Made by a program: the position numbers and the translations under genes. Shown here piece by piece: positions 42,180-53,150 of a DNA stretch of 53,150 nt. How positions within the stretch are numbered: the first letter of the stretch is position 1; every line of letters starts with the position of its first letter. The notes beneath the pieces are model-generated. The model ran no database searches, was not told the origin of the DNA, and saw nothing but the letters and a program-made list of their open reading frames with translations. The DNA lies in the NCBI GenBank assembly GCA_002633005.1, contig NMRA01000572.1, positions 199,817 to 252,966 on the forward strand, in the 5' to 3' direction. Source of the stretch: Phoronis australis. Taxonomy: Eukaryota; Phoronida; Phoronidae.

Positions 42180-42635
42180 TACTTCACAATGATGAACTCA
42201 CTTGTGATATCAGAGTTATCATTCAGCTGTACCTTATGACTTCTGGTGACATAGAGGTCAATCTAGGACCAGACACTCAGGGTTCAGTCAGCTTTAAAGT
42301 CTTATTCACCAATATCAACAGTATCAAGGCGAACAATCTTTCAAGATTTGAACTTCTCAAGCAATTTCATATAGACAACAAAGACATGGTTACAGCCGTA
42401 TGTGAATTCAGAACGACGTCCGAGGTGCACTTATTATTCCAGGATACAACATTGCCTATCACACTAACGCAGGGACAGGGTTGATCTTGTTTGTCCACAA
42501 CTCCATAAACTACAAAACTATTGATAATAAAATTACACAATCAATGAATAACTGTTGGATTGAACTTTGTGTCAACTACAAAAAGATATATTACAGCTTT
42601 TCTATCGTTCACCCTCACAGACGTCCCATGAAAGG
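42180..42635 (+). pseudogene. LINE ORF2 N-terminal (endonuclease) fragment, left part
   Basis: LMTSGDIEVNLGPD is the usual start phrase before the AP endonuclease in CR1/L2-like LINEs; KVLFTNINSIKANN and VTAVCEFRTTSEVH follow. A frame break near 42480 leads to LFVHNSINYKTIDN, then NNCWIELCVNYKKIYYS. It is cut at about 42635 by the element with direct repeats and resumes at 44765. Confidence 0.7.
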
Positions 42636-44764
42636 AAACCATTTATGATCGACATATGTCCCGAATAATAGATAAATGATACGCGCGCCGCAAGCTCGTT
42701 ACCAGAGATGAAAAGGAGATGGAGGTAGGCGATATAAGGTCATTTATTACGACTAGTACAATTACATTATAATGAATACAGGTAAATAAGGTATAATTGG
42801 TAATCTCTGGTAAGATGGGCAATAAAAAAGCGCCGGCCACGTGGAAGTACGAGAGAATGTCGAAAACTGGGAGGTAGAGGGTGAGAAAATTGAAAAAGTT
42901 TTTGAATGTACGACAATGTTTCGGGAACAAAGATGAACTGAAAGCGAGGTTACCATAACAAAGAAAACACCCCTAAGGACACGTGACAATCATCAGCCTA
43001 TAAGAGCCAAGAGCTGACAAAACTCGAGGCACGTGATAACAACAGACCAATACGAAGGCTGGGAAACGATGTGTAGTCCTGCACAAGGAATAATGGAATA
43101 GACGGAAACGAGGGGGGAAGGAGTAACATGGGCCCATATGCTTACAAATATATTTAAGGTTATTTCAAACCTTATTTAGTGGCCTCTATTCTAACTCGTA
43201 TATCAAAAAAACTAAGCTTTGTCAACTAGTAAAAGTATATATTTTCTGAAAGAACAAAGACCAGGAAATATAAATATACTTTTTGTATTTATTTGTCATT
43301 ATTATTTTTACGTTAAAACCTTTTTTAAGTAAAAATTTCATTTTTAAGAAAGGTACATTCATAGCAAAATAACCCCTCGGTCGATTTTAACGAAACCTTT
43401 TTTAAATGAAAACTTTATCAATTACCTCAAAAACGCTGTTAGGAATTTTCGATTAGTTTGTTCGTTTGGTTTCTATGACAAATAAACTCGTAAAACGTAA
43501 GGTATTTTTGTAAAAAATTGAAGTCGTATTCGTCTTTGCCACATTACACAAAAACTAAGCAATTATATCAAAAATCCTAACATCGTTTTGGAGATTGATG
43601 ACTAAATATTAAGTTTTGAAAGTTTCAGCGAAATCCATTTTTGAGAACTCATGTTCCTAAGTTCAAATAAAGTCGATTTGCCGAAGCCGAGAAAAAGCCG
43701 ATTAAACTAAGACACGTGAAAATCTCTAAGTCTTTGGTTAATTATTCTGTGAAAACTTGTTTTCAGTATACATAACCTATAGAATCCTTAAATATGACAC
43801 CTATTCCAATGTTTTCTTCCAATGTCAACTAATTTTGCATTGCGTAACTAACTTAAATATCATTAAAACCTCAAATAGACCTATCTTTCGCACCCAACTT
43901 CTGCAGTTTTGTACGACCTACTTAGAAAAGTAGGTCACAGTTCATAGCCTGTACACGTCACGTGCTGGGAGACTGATAGCAAACCAAGTAAGAAACGGAT
44001 AACAAAATTGAATTGGTGGTTAAAGTAAGTCGTTAACATGAAATCGAAACATCGAAATGTTAACTTAATAATTGAATTAAGGAATAAGGGGGAGGATTTA
44101 TCTCATTTCACAACTTTTTGTGTTCATGACCAGACTGAGGCCTGAGGCAACTCATAGCATTCGTTTTCAACGTCAACGGTCGTATGCATGTAGACGCACA
44201 ACTCCTTTAGGATCAAAACTACGTTTTGTCTTCGTTTTCCCCGGCACCATTCTATCACAACCACACCTCGTTGGTTCAATGTTATGGCGAATTTGTGAAT
44301 GAAAGGACTGAGGGTATACCGAAGCTGTTCTGTACCTGGCGGGAGACTCGATTTACTTGAAAGCCCTTTAACCTTTGACCTTGAGTAAGTGGTAAACAAA
44401 TATCCACGCGGTTGTACGGTTCCAAGGTGGCTCTGCTAAATCTTTTTTTTTCTCGCTACGCAGTATATATTTCGTATCTGAAGTTCCCCGAGAATGAAGA
44501 TAAGGTATTTTGCTAGACACAAGTGAAATATTGTAAAAATGGCCTATTTTTGTGAATAAGGTTGGAAATATCCTTAACAAGTGAAACACCATTTATGATC
44601 GACATATCTCCCGAATAATAGATAAATGATACATGCATCGCAAGCTCGTTACTAGAGATGAAAAGGAGACGGAGGTAGGCGATATAAGGTCATTTATTAT
44701 GACTAGTACAGTTACAATATAATGAATACAGGTAAATAACGTATAATTAGTAATCTCTGGTAAG
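42636..44764. mobile_element. 2.1-kb element with 175-bp direct terminal repeats inside a LINE
   Basis: A sequence of about 175 bp starting ccatttatgatcgacatat and ending ggtaatctctggtaagat occurs at 42636-42808 and again at 44588-44764 in the same orientation with about 10 percent change. It splits a LINE frame cleanly. Each repeat has its own small inverted repeat (accagagat / atctctggt). The interior has no long ORF and contains the reversed member of the 750-bp family. TRIM-like or LARD-like retroelement, or Penelope-type repeats, are possible; the ends are not TG..CA. Confidence 0.6.
43146..43922 (-). repeat. 750-bp repeat family, reversed member of the inverted pair
   Basis: Reverse complement of 32710-33460, including its internal inverted repeat (aaaacgctgttaggaatttt). 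It lies inside the 2.1-kb direct-repeat element. At its outer end gacctacttagaaaagtaggtc is a palindrome. Confidence 0.75.
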
Positions 44765-45056
44765 ATATTTCAAGACCTTTTCGAAACAATTGCAAGAACT
44801 CTTACAAACTAATAAAACAATTGTTATCAACAGGGATTTCATCGCAAGAAATAGCACTTTGTATTCAGATGACAACGACGACCAAGTAACAAGCCGGTCT
44901 TGAATTATTAAAGGTATCGATATTCTCCTCTCAAATAACTGTATAAAACTAATAAATGAGCAAACGCCTTTAACATCTAATATTCACATTCTGCCTTGAT
45001 TTATGTATTACAAACAATCTCGGATTAATTGAATCTCCTCCTTCCCATTGGTAACT
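44765..45056 (+). pseudogene. LINE endonuclease fragment, right part
   Basis: It continues the frame broken at 42635: YFKTFSKQLQELLQTNKTIV, then NRDFIARN, NNCIKLINEQTPLTSNIHIL and IESPP. These fit the C-terminal half of an AP endonuclease domain, where GDFN and an LTSxxxILDL phrase usually occur, but with stops. hAT copy D starts four bases later. Confidence 0.65.
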
Positions 45057-45060
45057 CAGA

Positions 45061-46195
45061 CAGAGCTCGACATAACGAGCTGCAGGTCGCATTTGCGACC
45101 TGAAATTTGCAAATGCGAGCTGAGATTTTTGTCAGCTGTTAACAAGTCGCAAAATGTGACTTGGAATTTCCAAGGAATGCGAGTTTTTACACTTCTCGGC
45201 AGATACCTGCCACATATAAAGCAACTCTTGTTAATCCGACTGTTATTTGGTTGTTGCCAAATCCAAGTTCAAAAGAACACTAACCGAGAACAGCCCTCCC
45301 GATGACTTGTAAGCAAGTTGCGTGAACATGGGATATGCAGAATCTTTGATGCGTTGCATTGGCTAACATTTTCAGCCACTTTTGAAAATTTCCGGATTCG
45401 CCGAAGAAAGTTTTGGGCAACTGCATAACACGTGATAAAACGTCACAAAACAGCGGTGTTTCTACTAATTTTAAGCGATCAACTTACAAAACTTTGTGGT
45501 GGACAAATATGTTTATTTTTTGCGTAAGATGTCCTTATTTCATGTACCAATTAATATCCACGACAATATCCCTGATATCGCACTGCGGCACTGATTGGTC
45601 CCATTGTTAGCGCGCAAGCGGTCCCGGCAGACAATCGTGACTTAGAGATGTGCATCTCGTTTTTATCGCAGGAGACAGCCAAAGTGAAAGTGAAAATAAC
45701 CCTCTTAATCATCAAAACGATGGCCACGTCTTTACTTTCAGTTGCCAAGAAATTCTCAAACCCTTGACACGTTTCTGGGGTTACGTGCGCGAAATATGAG
45801 TCTTTCACACGTTGTTGCCAACGTAAAGTGTAGGCCTACTCCAGCGACTCAAGTGCGTGAACTCACGCGTGCGCACCACTGCAAAGCCGCACATCGAAAG
45901 AGAACAGCGACAATTCTAAATGAAAGAGTATACCGGCTTGGCTCTGTTAAGCACCCGGGTGCCACTGGTTTATTTCGAAATGAACTCAATAGATTCCTGG
46001 CGATTATGAAAGACCCGATGCATTACGATATTCCACAGGACCGATATAACCCAGAACTGATATTTTCCTGTCCCCAGGTTTCCCAAGGTCAAGGTTCCCT
46101 AAACCCTATATTCTATGCCCGTACCCAGCTATTGCAACTAAACGGATACTAGATGCAAAATTGTGGTTAGCAAACTTTTTATTCCCCCCCCCCCC
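45061..46195. mobile_element. hAT-like element, copy D (3'-truncated)
   Basis: It begins CAGAGCTCGACATAACGAGC and GGTCGCATTTGCGACC. It aligns with copy B through aaattgtggttagcaaactt at about 46175 and stops at a C run with an N. It has no transposase; the 136-codon frame at 45742-46152 overlaps aligned repeat sequence that is broken in the other copies. Confidence 0.7.
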
Positions 46196-46319
46196 NAAAA
46201 GGGTACAGTGTAGGTGGTAACGATATAGAGAAAGTCACCCCTACTAGATGGAGTTTGCCTCGAAAAATTGTATTATTATAACGTTTCTTATCATTGCAGT
46301 CTTTTAACATCTTATTTCC

Positions 46320-48000
46320 GCAAACACTCAGGTTGACTTGTTGTCGCACTCACCCAATTATTCCATTTCAAAGTTATGCTCTGAATAGGATTTGATTTAA
46401 CTCTCAGAAATATGTAGTATTCATTGATTCAAAAGTTTTCTTTTATTCATGCGGAGGTGTTTGAACTGTGCATTGCTTTTCGGCAGCCATTTTGTAATGA
46501 CCCCCATGGTCGTCATATGCTGCCACACTGAAAAAGGCCAAGAAAATAGTGGAAAGTGGTTTAAAGGAATTCTAGTTCAACCACAAACTATTTTACTGGT
46601 ATGATATCGATTAAAATTGATTCAGAATTTAAGTTCTGTAAAATAAATCGCAATTGTTTTATTCCAGATAGACCTTACTTATTTTCTATTTATGACCTCT
46701 TTATTACTTGGCGAAATAAAGTATGTTGCTCTTCGCACGATACAGGTCGCAATTTTCGTCCGATCATCACGAAATTTACACATTACACGTACTTCAGGAA
46801 GTACTGGAAGCCTATTGTTTTTCGTCAAAATCGGATCCAAAATGAAGGCTGTGGCGGCCATTTTGTTTTCGTTTAAACGTTCAAATGCTTCTGGAGGCTA
46901 CAATTTTTTACGTAAAAGGCTAAGAATCGGCAGAGTAAATGGACCGGAAGTTTTCTACAGGTTTACCTGAAATTGTTTACTTCCGGTTAAAGATGGCGGA
47001 AATATCGGCGATCGCGCATGCGCACCTCGATTTTGGCCTAAAAACGTTTTCTCCTGTAGAGGGCGCATTATAACACCAATTCCTTCGAATTTTTACAGGT
47101 ATTAGTTTCTTATGACATGCTATTATACAAAGCCAAAAAACCGGAAGTTGCTTTCAAGATGGCGGATCTGGCGCATGTTGACCCATTTTCAGTCGTGCTG
47201 GAGTGCGATTTTAAACGGGAAGAGAAAAAGACGTGATTTTTTGCATGTGGATTCTTTGAAGTATATATTCTTTCAAATGGCCTGTAACAATTTTTTCTCA
47301 GACTTACCATTTTCGAGTTATTTGACTTTGAATTTCTTTAAAAAAAACGTAAAATTTCATTTTTTTCGAAAAATTTACGGAATTAGGCGATACCATCAGT
47401 TTAGATAGAATTTTGAACGGGCTTTCAGAAGATGTTTTCCATTTTTCGCTACGACGTCTACTTTTTGAGTAATTTGAGATTTTCTGATAACGCTGTTCCT
47501 TTGTTGAGCGCTCTGGCTGCATTGATGTTGGTTTATCTTCTATTGAACTAGACTGTAGCCTATTTCTTATTGATTTATGACATCTAAGTTCGCCATATGA
47601 ATGTTGTGATGTTGTTCATCATCGCCATCACCATCATCATATTCGTCATCATCGTCGTCATCATCTTCGTCATAATCTCGTCGTTGTCTTTTCCGTTAAT
47701 TTCGCCAAGTGTCGCTCAAGACTGTAGCTTTTTTCTTACTGATTTCGGACTTTTACGTTCGTCATGTGTATGTTATTATTACTTCTTTTGTTCATCCTCG
47801 CCACCATCGTCGTCATCTTCGTCATCATCTTTATCGTCATCTTTTTGGTTAATTTCGCCAAGTTTCGCTCCTCGGAGCGCTTTCATTTGACTTTTTGCTC
47901 GTTGTTCTTAATACCACTTATCTCTGCTGTGTTTCTTTTTCTTTTCAGTTTTTCTTCATTCTCTGTTAACACCTTGTTAGCCAAAACAGAACTGTAACAC
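46320..48000. repeat. Longest copy of an unnamed repeat family
   Basis: Parts recur at 35985-36365, 40960-41275 and 52950-53150 (running off the window). Features include ggcagccattttgtaatgac, two 'aagatggcgga' words and a long CATCATCGTC-rich run at its right. No coding sequence was recognised. The left end near 46320 (ccgcaaacactcaggttgac) also resembles 38345 within hAT copy C. Confidence 0.7.
47620..47860. repeat. CAT/CGT-rich low-complexity runs
   Basis: Two blocks (47620-47690 and 47800-47855) of degenerate catcgtcat repeats. Hydrophobic frames across them are artefacts. Confidence 0.85.
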
Positions 48001-49145
48001 TTTGAGACTTGGTCAGCGGAAGTTGATCATTGAGCCTTGATGCAGCTATTCTAATAAATTACTCAATATCATATTGTTCGACTTTTTCTCACATTCAACA
48101 GACTTCTGCAATCATAAATAAATAAATAAATACCCAAGTTGCATTTGCATTTTATTTCTCAATCTCTACTTTTATTTTTAATTATGCCATGCTGTATTGT
48201 ATGTAACAATGCAATATTATGAAATAAAGTCAATGTTTTACTTTGTTGGTGACCACTCTCTATCAATTCAAGTATTCTAATTTTTTTCAAATAAATCCAA
48301 AATGCCTGAACCAAAAATTTCAACATAAATGTTGAGCTCAGTACTGTGTTTTGCCATAAAAAACAAGTGGACGATATTTTGATGACGAATGCGTGAGCCG
48401 AAACTGTTAAGTACCCAGCGTGTTGCATTTGTCTGCTGTTTTTCCTTTGGCCTAACAGGTGTCGGTTGGTGCCTGGGACAAATAGATACATTGCATAAAC
48501 AATATCTGGGTAGGTTTTTGTTCCGTCTGAAGGAAATTTAATTTCGAAAATTTCTTCTGAAAATGAACAAAAAAGTGCTTTAGTAAAATTTACAAGTTTT
48601 TAAGTGGTCTCAAAAAACAGTCGGTAAATGCACCGATTCTCGTCTCTGCAGTTCTTCCATGCGTGTTTCTCCCGAGAGGTTAGTACTTAACGTGCAGACG
48701 AGCACTCTAGATTGGAACGCTAAGTCCCGCGTGGCTGCGCTGCACGCATAAGAAGATGGTGGACGACCATTGGAGCCTGACGACGATAGGTATCCGGACT
48801 ATACTTTCAATTTCCAACTTTGAATTCCAACAAAAAAAGGAGTGTTATCAGCGCACATAACGACTTTGGAGTGTTCAACAATACTAGTAACATCAATTTG
48901 TAACAATACTACATAGAAGGGGGTCTAGTATGGACCTCTGTCTGAGGGTCCCAGTCCCCATAGTACAGTCAAGAAATTCTGAATAGACATTGATGGTGGT
49001 TTGGCAACTACATCTAACTTCTAGTAAAAATAACACTATTTTCAACACAACAAGGGTACCCTCACGCAACCGCTATCGTCAATAATCTTAGTTGTGGTAA
49101 TTGTTTACAATATGACGACATTGACCTACACACTTGATTTTGGTA
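48001..49145. other. Mostly unrecognised; one weak first-exon candidate
   Basis: Near 48755 a GC-richer stretch has ATG followed by VDDHWSLTTI and a donor ATAG|GTATCC on the plus strand. It could be a first coding exon, but no partner exon was found. The rest is AT-rich. Confidence 0.35.
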
Positions 49146-49806
49146 TCATTCGATTCGTCGCAACGTTAGCTTTCCAAAAATATACAAATGTATCCCCTGC
49201 CGCATTTTCTCCGTATTTTATTGTCAAATTTTTGTTCGCACTATTTTCCCGTTAACGCGGCCATGTTAGCTCAACTCAAGATTACAGCGACACCCATTGT
49301 TAATGAATGAAACAGCATCATCTATTCTGAATGGTTTGCCCACGCGAGATTCCCGCTAAAGTTGTCCTGACATAATATGGAGGAGCATTTCACCTTTTCT
49401 AATTTTTATCCATTCGACCATTTTTCCAAGACATTGTTTGAAGTGATACCTTTTCACGTACCAATTTGGACCTCAAAAACAACCTCCGCTTTTTTGCGGA
49501 TTCTTGCCAGCAGAGCTGGATGCGTACCCAAGGTCACTATAGGATGGAATTAGAACCCTTGGGAACGTACTCGGGCAGGGGATAGATGGGTCTTGGTCAA
49601 TTTGATCTTAATAAAAGCGTCGATCTCCAGAAGTCGGTAGATTAGTTCGGTTTTTGACCGCCAGATGGCTCCTTCCATTCAACATGGCGGTGTTACTACA
49701 GCATAACGGGAAATAGTGCGAGCAGAAATTTCACAATACTAAGGGAACGGGGTATGAAAAATTTCTGTGTATTCTTGGAAAGATAACGTTGCAAGGAATC
49801 GAGCGA
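49146..49806. mobile_element. Foldback (inverted-repeat) element, about 660 bp
   Basis: The arms 49146-49270 and 49682-49806 are reverse complements over about 125 bases with mismatches and a short insertion: cgattcgtcgcaacgttagc on the left answers aacgttgcaaggaatcgag on the right, and gcactattttcccgtta answers taacgggaaatagtgcg. The loop of about 410 bp has no ORF. Confidence 0.7.
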
Positions 49807-49973
49807 TACTGTTGATATGAGCGACCTCTACCAGTCTCTATATATGTGTTGCATAGTGGGAACACCTGTTAGTTGTAGTGTGAGTGGCAGTTAGTGAGCA
49901 TCAATAAAAGCAGAGCTAGTGATCCTGAAGATTGTTCTTTATTTCACTCAACAACTCAACACGGTGGCAGCGG

Positions 49974-49991
49974 TATTTTGACCAATCTCTG
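49974..49991 (+). promoter_or_regulatory. Likely primer-binding site of the Gypsy element
   Basis: TGGCAGCGGTATTTTG follows a probable LTR end (CAACTCAACA) and lies about 20 bases before the gag ATG. A TGG start is expected where a tRNA CCA end pairs. The LTR's left border was not settled. Confidence 0.4.
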
Positions 49992-49995
49992 AAAG

Positions 49996-51997
49996 ATGGC
50001 AATGAACGGCAATTTTAGACTGCCTCCACAACTGGACTTGTCGGATGCTAATCTCGAGGAAAACGTTCCGCAAATGGAAACAACAATTAAACGTGTATTT
50101 GTTGGCCAGCGGAGCGACAGGAAATCCCAAAAAGGTACAAGCAGCAATTATTTTGCATTGCGGTGGCAATGACGTGATTAGCGCCGCTGAACATTTTGTA
50201 TATGATAATGCCGGAGACGAGGAAGATCAAGAGAAACTGTTACAAAAAAATGGAGGAGTATTGTTCGCCAAAACAAAATGTGGTGGTCGAAACATTTCGG
50301 TTTTGGAAAATCAAGTGTAAAGAACCATTCGACACATTTTTGACAGAAGTGCGGACAAAAGCAGAATCCTGCAAATTCAATGACAAAGAAAAAATGATAC
50401 GGGACAAAATAGTGTTAAGCGTCAGTGGAAAATTGCAAGAACTGTTACGGAGAGAAACTGATTCAACGCTGGCTAAAACGATAAAAACGTTTCGCACATT
50501 TGAGATGTCAAATCAACAAGTCCGTAAAATGGGTATGCTTAGTGGAACAAATGACACTAAAATCCAAAAGGTAAGAAAGCAACCTTTCAAACACACACCC
50601 GCCGCACACAAAAAGTATCCAAAGGCAAATTACGATCAGAAACCCCCTGCGATGATAGACTGTGACTTTTGTGGAAAAAAAACACAAGAAAGGGGAAAGA
50701 CAATTGCCCGGCCTGGGGTAAAACATGCCTAGGGTGTGGCAGACGAAACCATTTCAAACCAAAGTGTAAAAAAGTGAACGTGGTGAGCCAGGAATCACAA
50801 TCTGAAATTAATGAACAATGGCTGCAACACATCGATACTGGATCGCCAAAATGCGTGTTCGCAAACATGAATGTCAACGGATGTGAAATACGTTTCCAAT
50901 TAGACACTGGTGCAGATATAAACACGATATGCCAGAAATACGTGAGAAAAGACCAGTGCAAGCCGAGTACTAACAGATTGGTTATGTGGAACAAAACCAA
51001 ACAACAGCCATTGGGCGAGGCAACACTCGATCTGACCAACCCCATCGACGGGATTCCCAGACTAATAACATTTACAGTGGTTCCGAACAGATTCCACTGT
51101 CTGTTAGGGCTAGAAACCCTAGAGACCCTGGGATTAATTACTGTAAACAATGACAAGTTTGTGTCTGAAATACACACTAACAAGATTTATGACGATAACT
51201 GCACAGGAAATCTTGGAGACTTGGAGGAGGTGTCCTTTGTCACTGATGACAAGATTCCCACCCAAAACATTGCTTGCTAGGAAAATACCCATTGCATTGC
51301 AAGCGGAGATAAAGGCAGAATTGGATAAATTGATTGAACGTGGAATATTGATACCGGTGACTGAACCAACCAAATGGGTATCACAAATGGCAGTAGTTAG
51401 AAAGCCAAATGGAAGTTTGTGCATATGTATTGATCATCAGCCACCGAACAAGGCATTGTTGCACAAACACTATAAAATGCCTACATTGGATGAAGTTTTG
51501 CCAAAGCTAAATAATGCGAAAATATCGAGGATATGACGTGAAAGAGGCATTTTGGCACATGCGCCTAGGCGAGGAATCGAGTCTTCTGACAACAATGATA
51601 TCCTCTTTTGGAAGCCGCGTCAGATGGGCGCGTCTACCATTCGGACTTGAAGTAAGCAGTGAAATTTTCCAAAGAAAAATTACCGAAGCGCTCGGTGATT
51701 TAGATGGAATATTCACAGTAGCTGATGATATCATTGTAGCCGGCTGTGGCGACACGCTGGCGGAAGCGACAGCGGATCACAACATGAAAATCAACTACAA
51801 GACAGATGCCGCGAACAGAAAATCAGGCTTAATGAGGCCAAGAAAACAATTGGATTATCTGAAATAACATTTCATGGGCACGTGATCAGTCGCGACGGAG
51901 TGAAAGTCGACAAAGCAAAAGTGCAGGCGATATCCGATATGCCTGTAACGACAGATGTCTCAGCAGTCAAGCGATTCTGCGGGATGGTTCAGTATAT
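49996..51997 (+). pseudogene. Gypsy-type LTR retrotransposon gag-protease-RT, frameshifted and truncated
   Basis: Gag starts at 49996 (MAMNGNFRLPPQLDLSDAN). The frame shifts near 50050, again in an A run at about 50245, and again in the A run near 50677. The CCHC knuckle CLGCGRRNHFKPKC lies at about 50725-50766. Protease has its active site LDTGAD at about 50902. RT shows WVSQMAVVRKPNGSL, LPFGLEVSSEIFQR and the catalytic VADDIIVAG; after further shifts a FHGHVISRDGVKVD segment follows. The sequence ends in KRFCGMVQYI at about 51997 where another element begins. RNase H, integrase and the 3' LTR are absent. At least five frame breaks mean it cannot make a full polyprotein. Confidence 0.88.
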
Positions 51998-52890
51998 TGT
52001 AGTGAGACGTCACTTGACCTGTCTCACTGCTGCGCTGGCGTTCTGCTGCGCGACGTTTCGTCGGCGAGCAGTTATGATCGGCGGCTCCTCAGTCTTGGGC
52101 CGCATTAATTTGTCAACATGCTTCCGTTTGTGGCATGTCGCATGCCGTCGACTACATCCGCGCGTAACAGATTGCGCGCAATCACGGCGTACGTGGTGCG
52201 ACTTGCCTCGGTCATGCACGCCGCAGCGGGCGGCTGGGGTGCTTGAAAGACAGTGCCTAATGCCATTAAGCGTTGCTGTTCACCTGGTCTCGTTTCCTAG
52301 GCGTGCCACCGCGGGATATCCCCTCAACACTGCAATTTTTATTTTTTTTATTTGGTTGGTGAGGGTGGTGCTGTTGGGTAATTATAATGACCAGATCAGA
52401 TAGCACGGAATTATATGTGCAGTAGTATATGGTGACCGTTAGAAATTATATGTCGCACTGCACTGTGGCAGCGCACGGATGGTCACAGCTTTTAAAAGTT
52501 TTTGTTGTGGAAGTGGCCAGTATAGGAATTGGCCTTATTTCGGAAATTCAAATGTTCTCCGTTACGTTTCGGCTCTAATCAAATAAAACGGAGGAGAGTG
52601 TAGTGAGACGTCACTTGACCTGTCTCACTGCTGCGCTGGCCTTCTGCCGCGCGCGCCCTCTGTCGGCATCGAGAGACGACTGCTGTGCGTCTTGGAGACT
52701 GCCGACGTTGGCTGTCCGGCCCATATGCCGGTAATGGCCAATGAGGGCGCATCATGAATATTAATTACGCGGCCCTGCGGCCGATACACATGCTTGGATG
52801 CAGAGTGGCATTCGATACCCAGACCACACACCTAAGCAGAACTATTGAGCTCGACCACGGACAACCAAGATGTGAGGTAAGACACCTTTT
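51998..52890. mobile_element. LTR-like sequence inserted in the Gypsy RT, with its start repeated 601 bp on
   Basis: TGTAGTGAGACGTCACTTGA begins at 51998 and again at 52599, and about 55 bases are shared before the two diverge. The first unit ends with an AATAAAACGG polyadenylation-like signal, as expected near an LTR end. Inside the shared start, GTGAGAC and GTCTCAC are inverted. It may be two LTRs left after internal loss, or two related LTR insertions. The right limit is approximate. No coding sequence was found. Confidence 0.5.
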
Positions 52891-52949
52891 TAGGAATCAT
52901 ATATACTGGGGAACCCAATGGTCGTCCGCCTAAGCATAAAACCGACTTG

Positions 52950-53150
52950 CTGTTGTACTCACCGAATTATTCCACTTCAAAGTTATGATCTGAATAGGAC
53001 TCGATTTAACTCTCACAGATATACCGCATTCATCGATTCGGAAGTTTTCTTTAATTTGTGCCGAGTTATTTTAAATGTGCACTGCCTTCGGCAGCCATTT
53101 TATTGTGACACCTAAGGTCGTCATATGCTGCCCCCTTTTGTAAAAACTGA
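52950..53150. repeat. Partial copy of the 46.3-kb repeat family (segment a), cut by the window edge
   Basis: It aligns with 46330-46540: gacttgctgttgtactcacc, ttcaaagttatgatctgaat and cggcagccattttattgtga, then ggtcgtcatatgctgcc. Confidence 0.8.

Noticed and set aside
45742-46152. 136-codon plus-strand frame
   Set aside because: It lies in a hAT-like repeat copy; the aligned sequence in the other copies is full of stops, so there is no sign of selection on the frame.
47597-47997. Hydrophobic frames that look like membrane proteins
   Set aside because: Translation of CAT/CGT-rich low-complexity DNA.

Overview
The window reads as intron-rich, repeat-laden animal DNA, not bacterial or viral. 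Exons have GT..AG borders, the densest signals are transposon remains, and single N bases sit in homopolymer runs. Kolobok-type (THAP, TTAA) elements, several non-LTR families, a Gypsy element and a HIRAN-like transposon gene suggest a marine invertebrate. A lancelet or other invertebrate deuterostome is my best guess, but nothing here proves it.

Minus strand, 2.8-28.9 kb: one large gene dominates. Eleven coding exons, all joining in phase (1242 nt, 414 codons so far), start at 28892 and run leftwards to 2820. The first two exons encode two CHHC zinc fingers with the spacing and surrounding residues of gametocyte-specific factor 1 (GTSF1/Asterix), a PIWI partner in the piRNA pathway. The remaining exons encode a long, low-complexity extension with three G(I/L)GRG motifs, proline-rich PPG(L/F) motifs and a basic, coiled-coil-like end. 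The terminal exon was not found with confidence. Its introns are filled with mobile DNA: two THAP-bearing Kolobok copies (one holding a nested 3.5-kb element that carries a 76-residue two-exon ORF), a 5'-truncated LINE with its target duplication, an RTE fragment, a hAT-type transposase relic, MITEs and minisatellites.

28.9-46.2 kb: minisatellites, then several copies of a hAT-like family with CAGGGCTCGAC ends and subterminal GCGACC/GGTCGC palindromes, each copy broken differently. There is also a candidate first coding exon of another minus-strand gene (34.7 kb), a 3.5-kb element with ATACCGTATT termini and a HIRAN-like ORF, a 750-bp inverted repeat pair 10 kb apart, and a LINE split by an element with 175-bp direct terminal repeats.

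46.2-53.15 kb: a repeat family seen four times in the window, a foldback element, and a frameshifted Gypsy gag-protease-RT region cut off by an LTR-like insertion.

Taken together, a piRNA-pathway gene is embedded in a transposon graveyard. Exon-level calls rest on splice signals and reading phase read by eye; no database search was possible.
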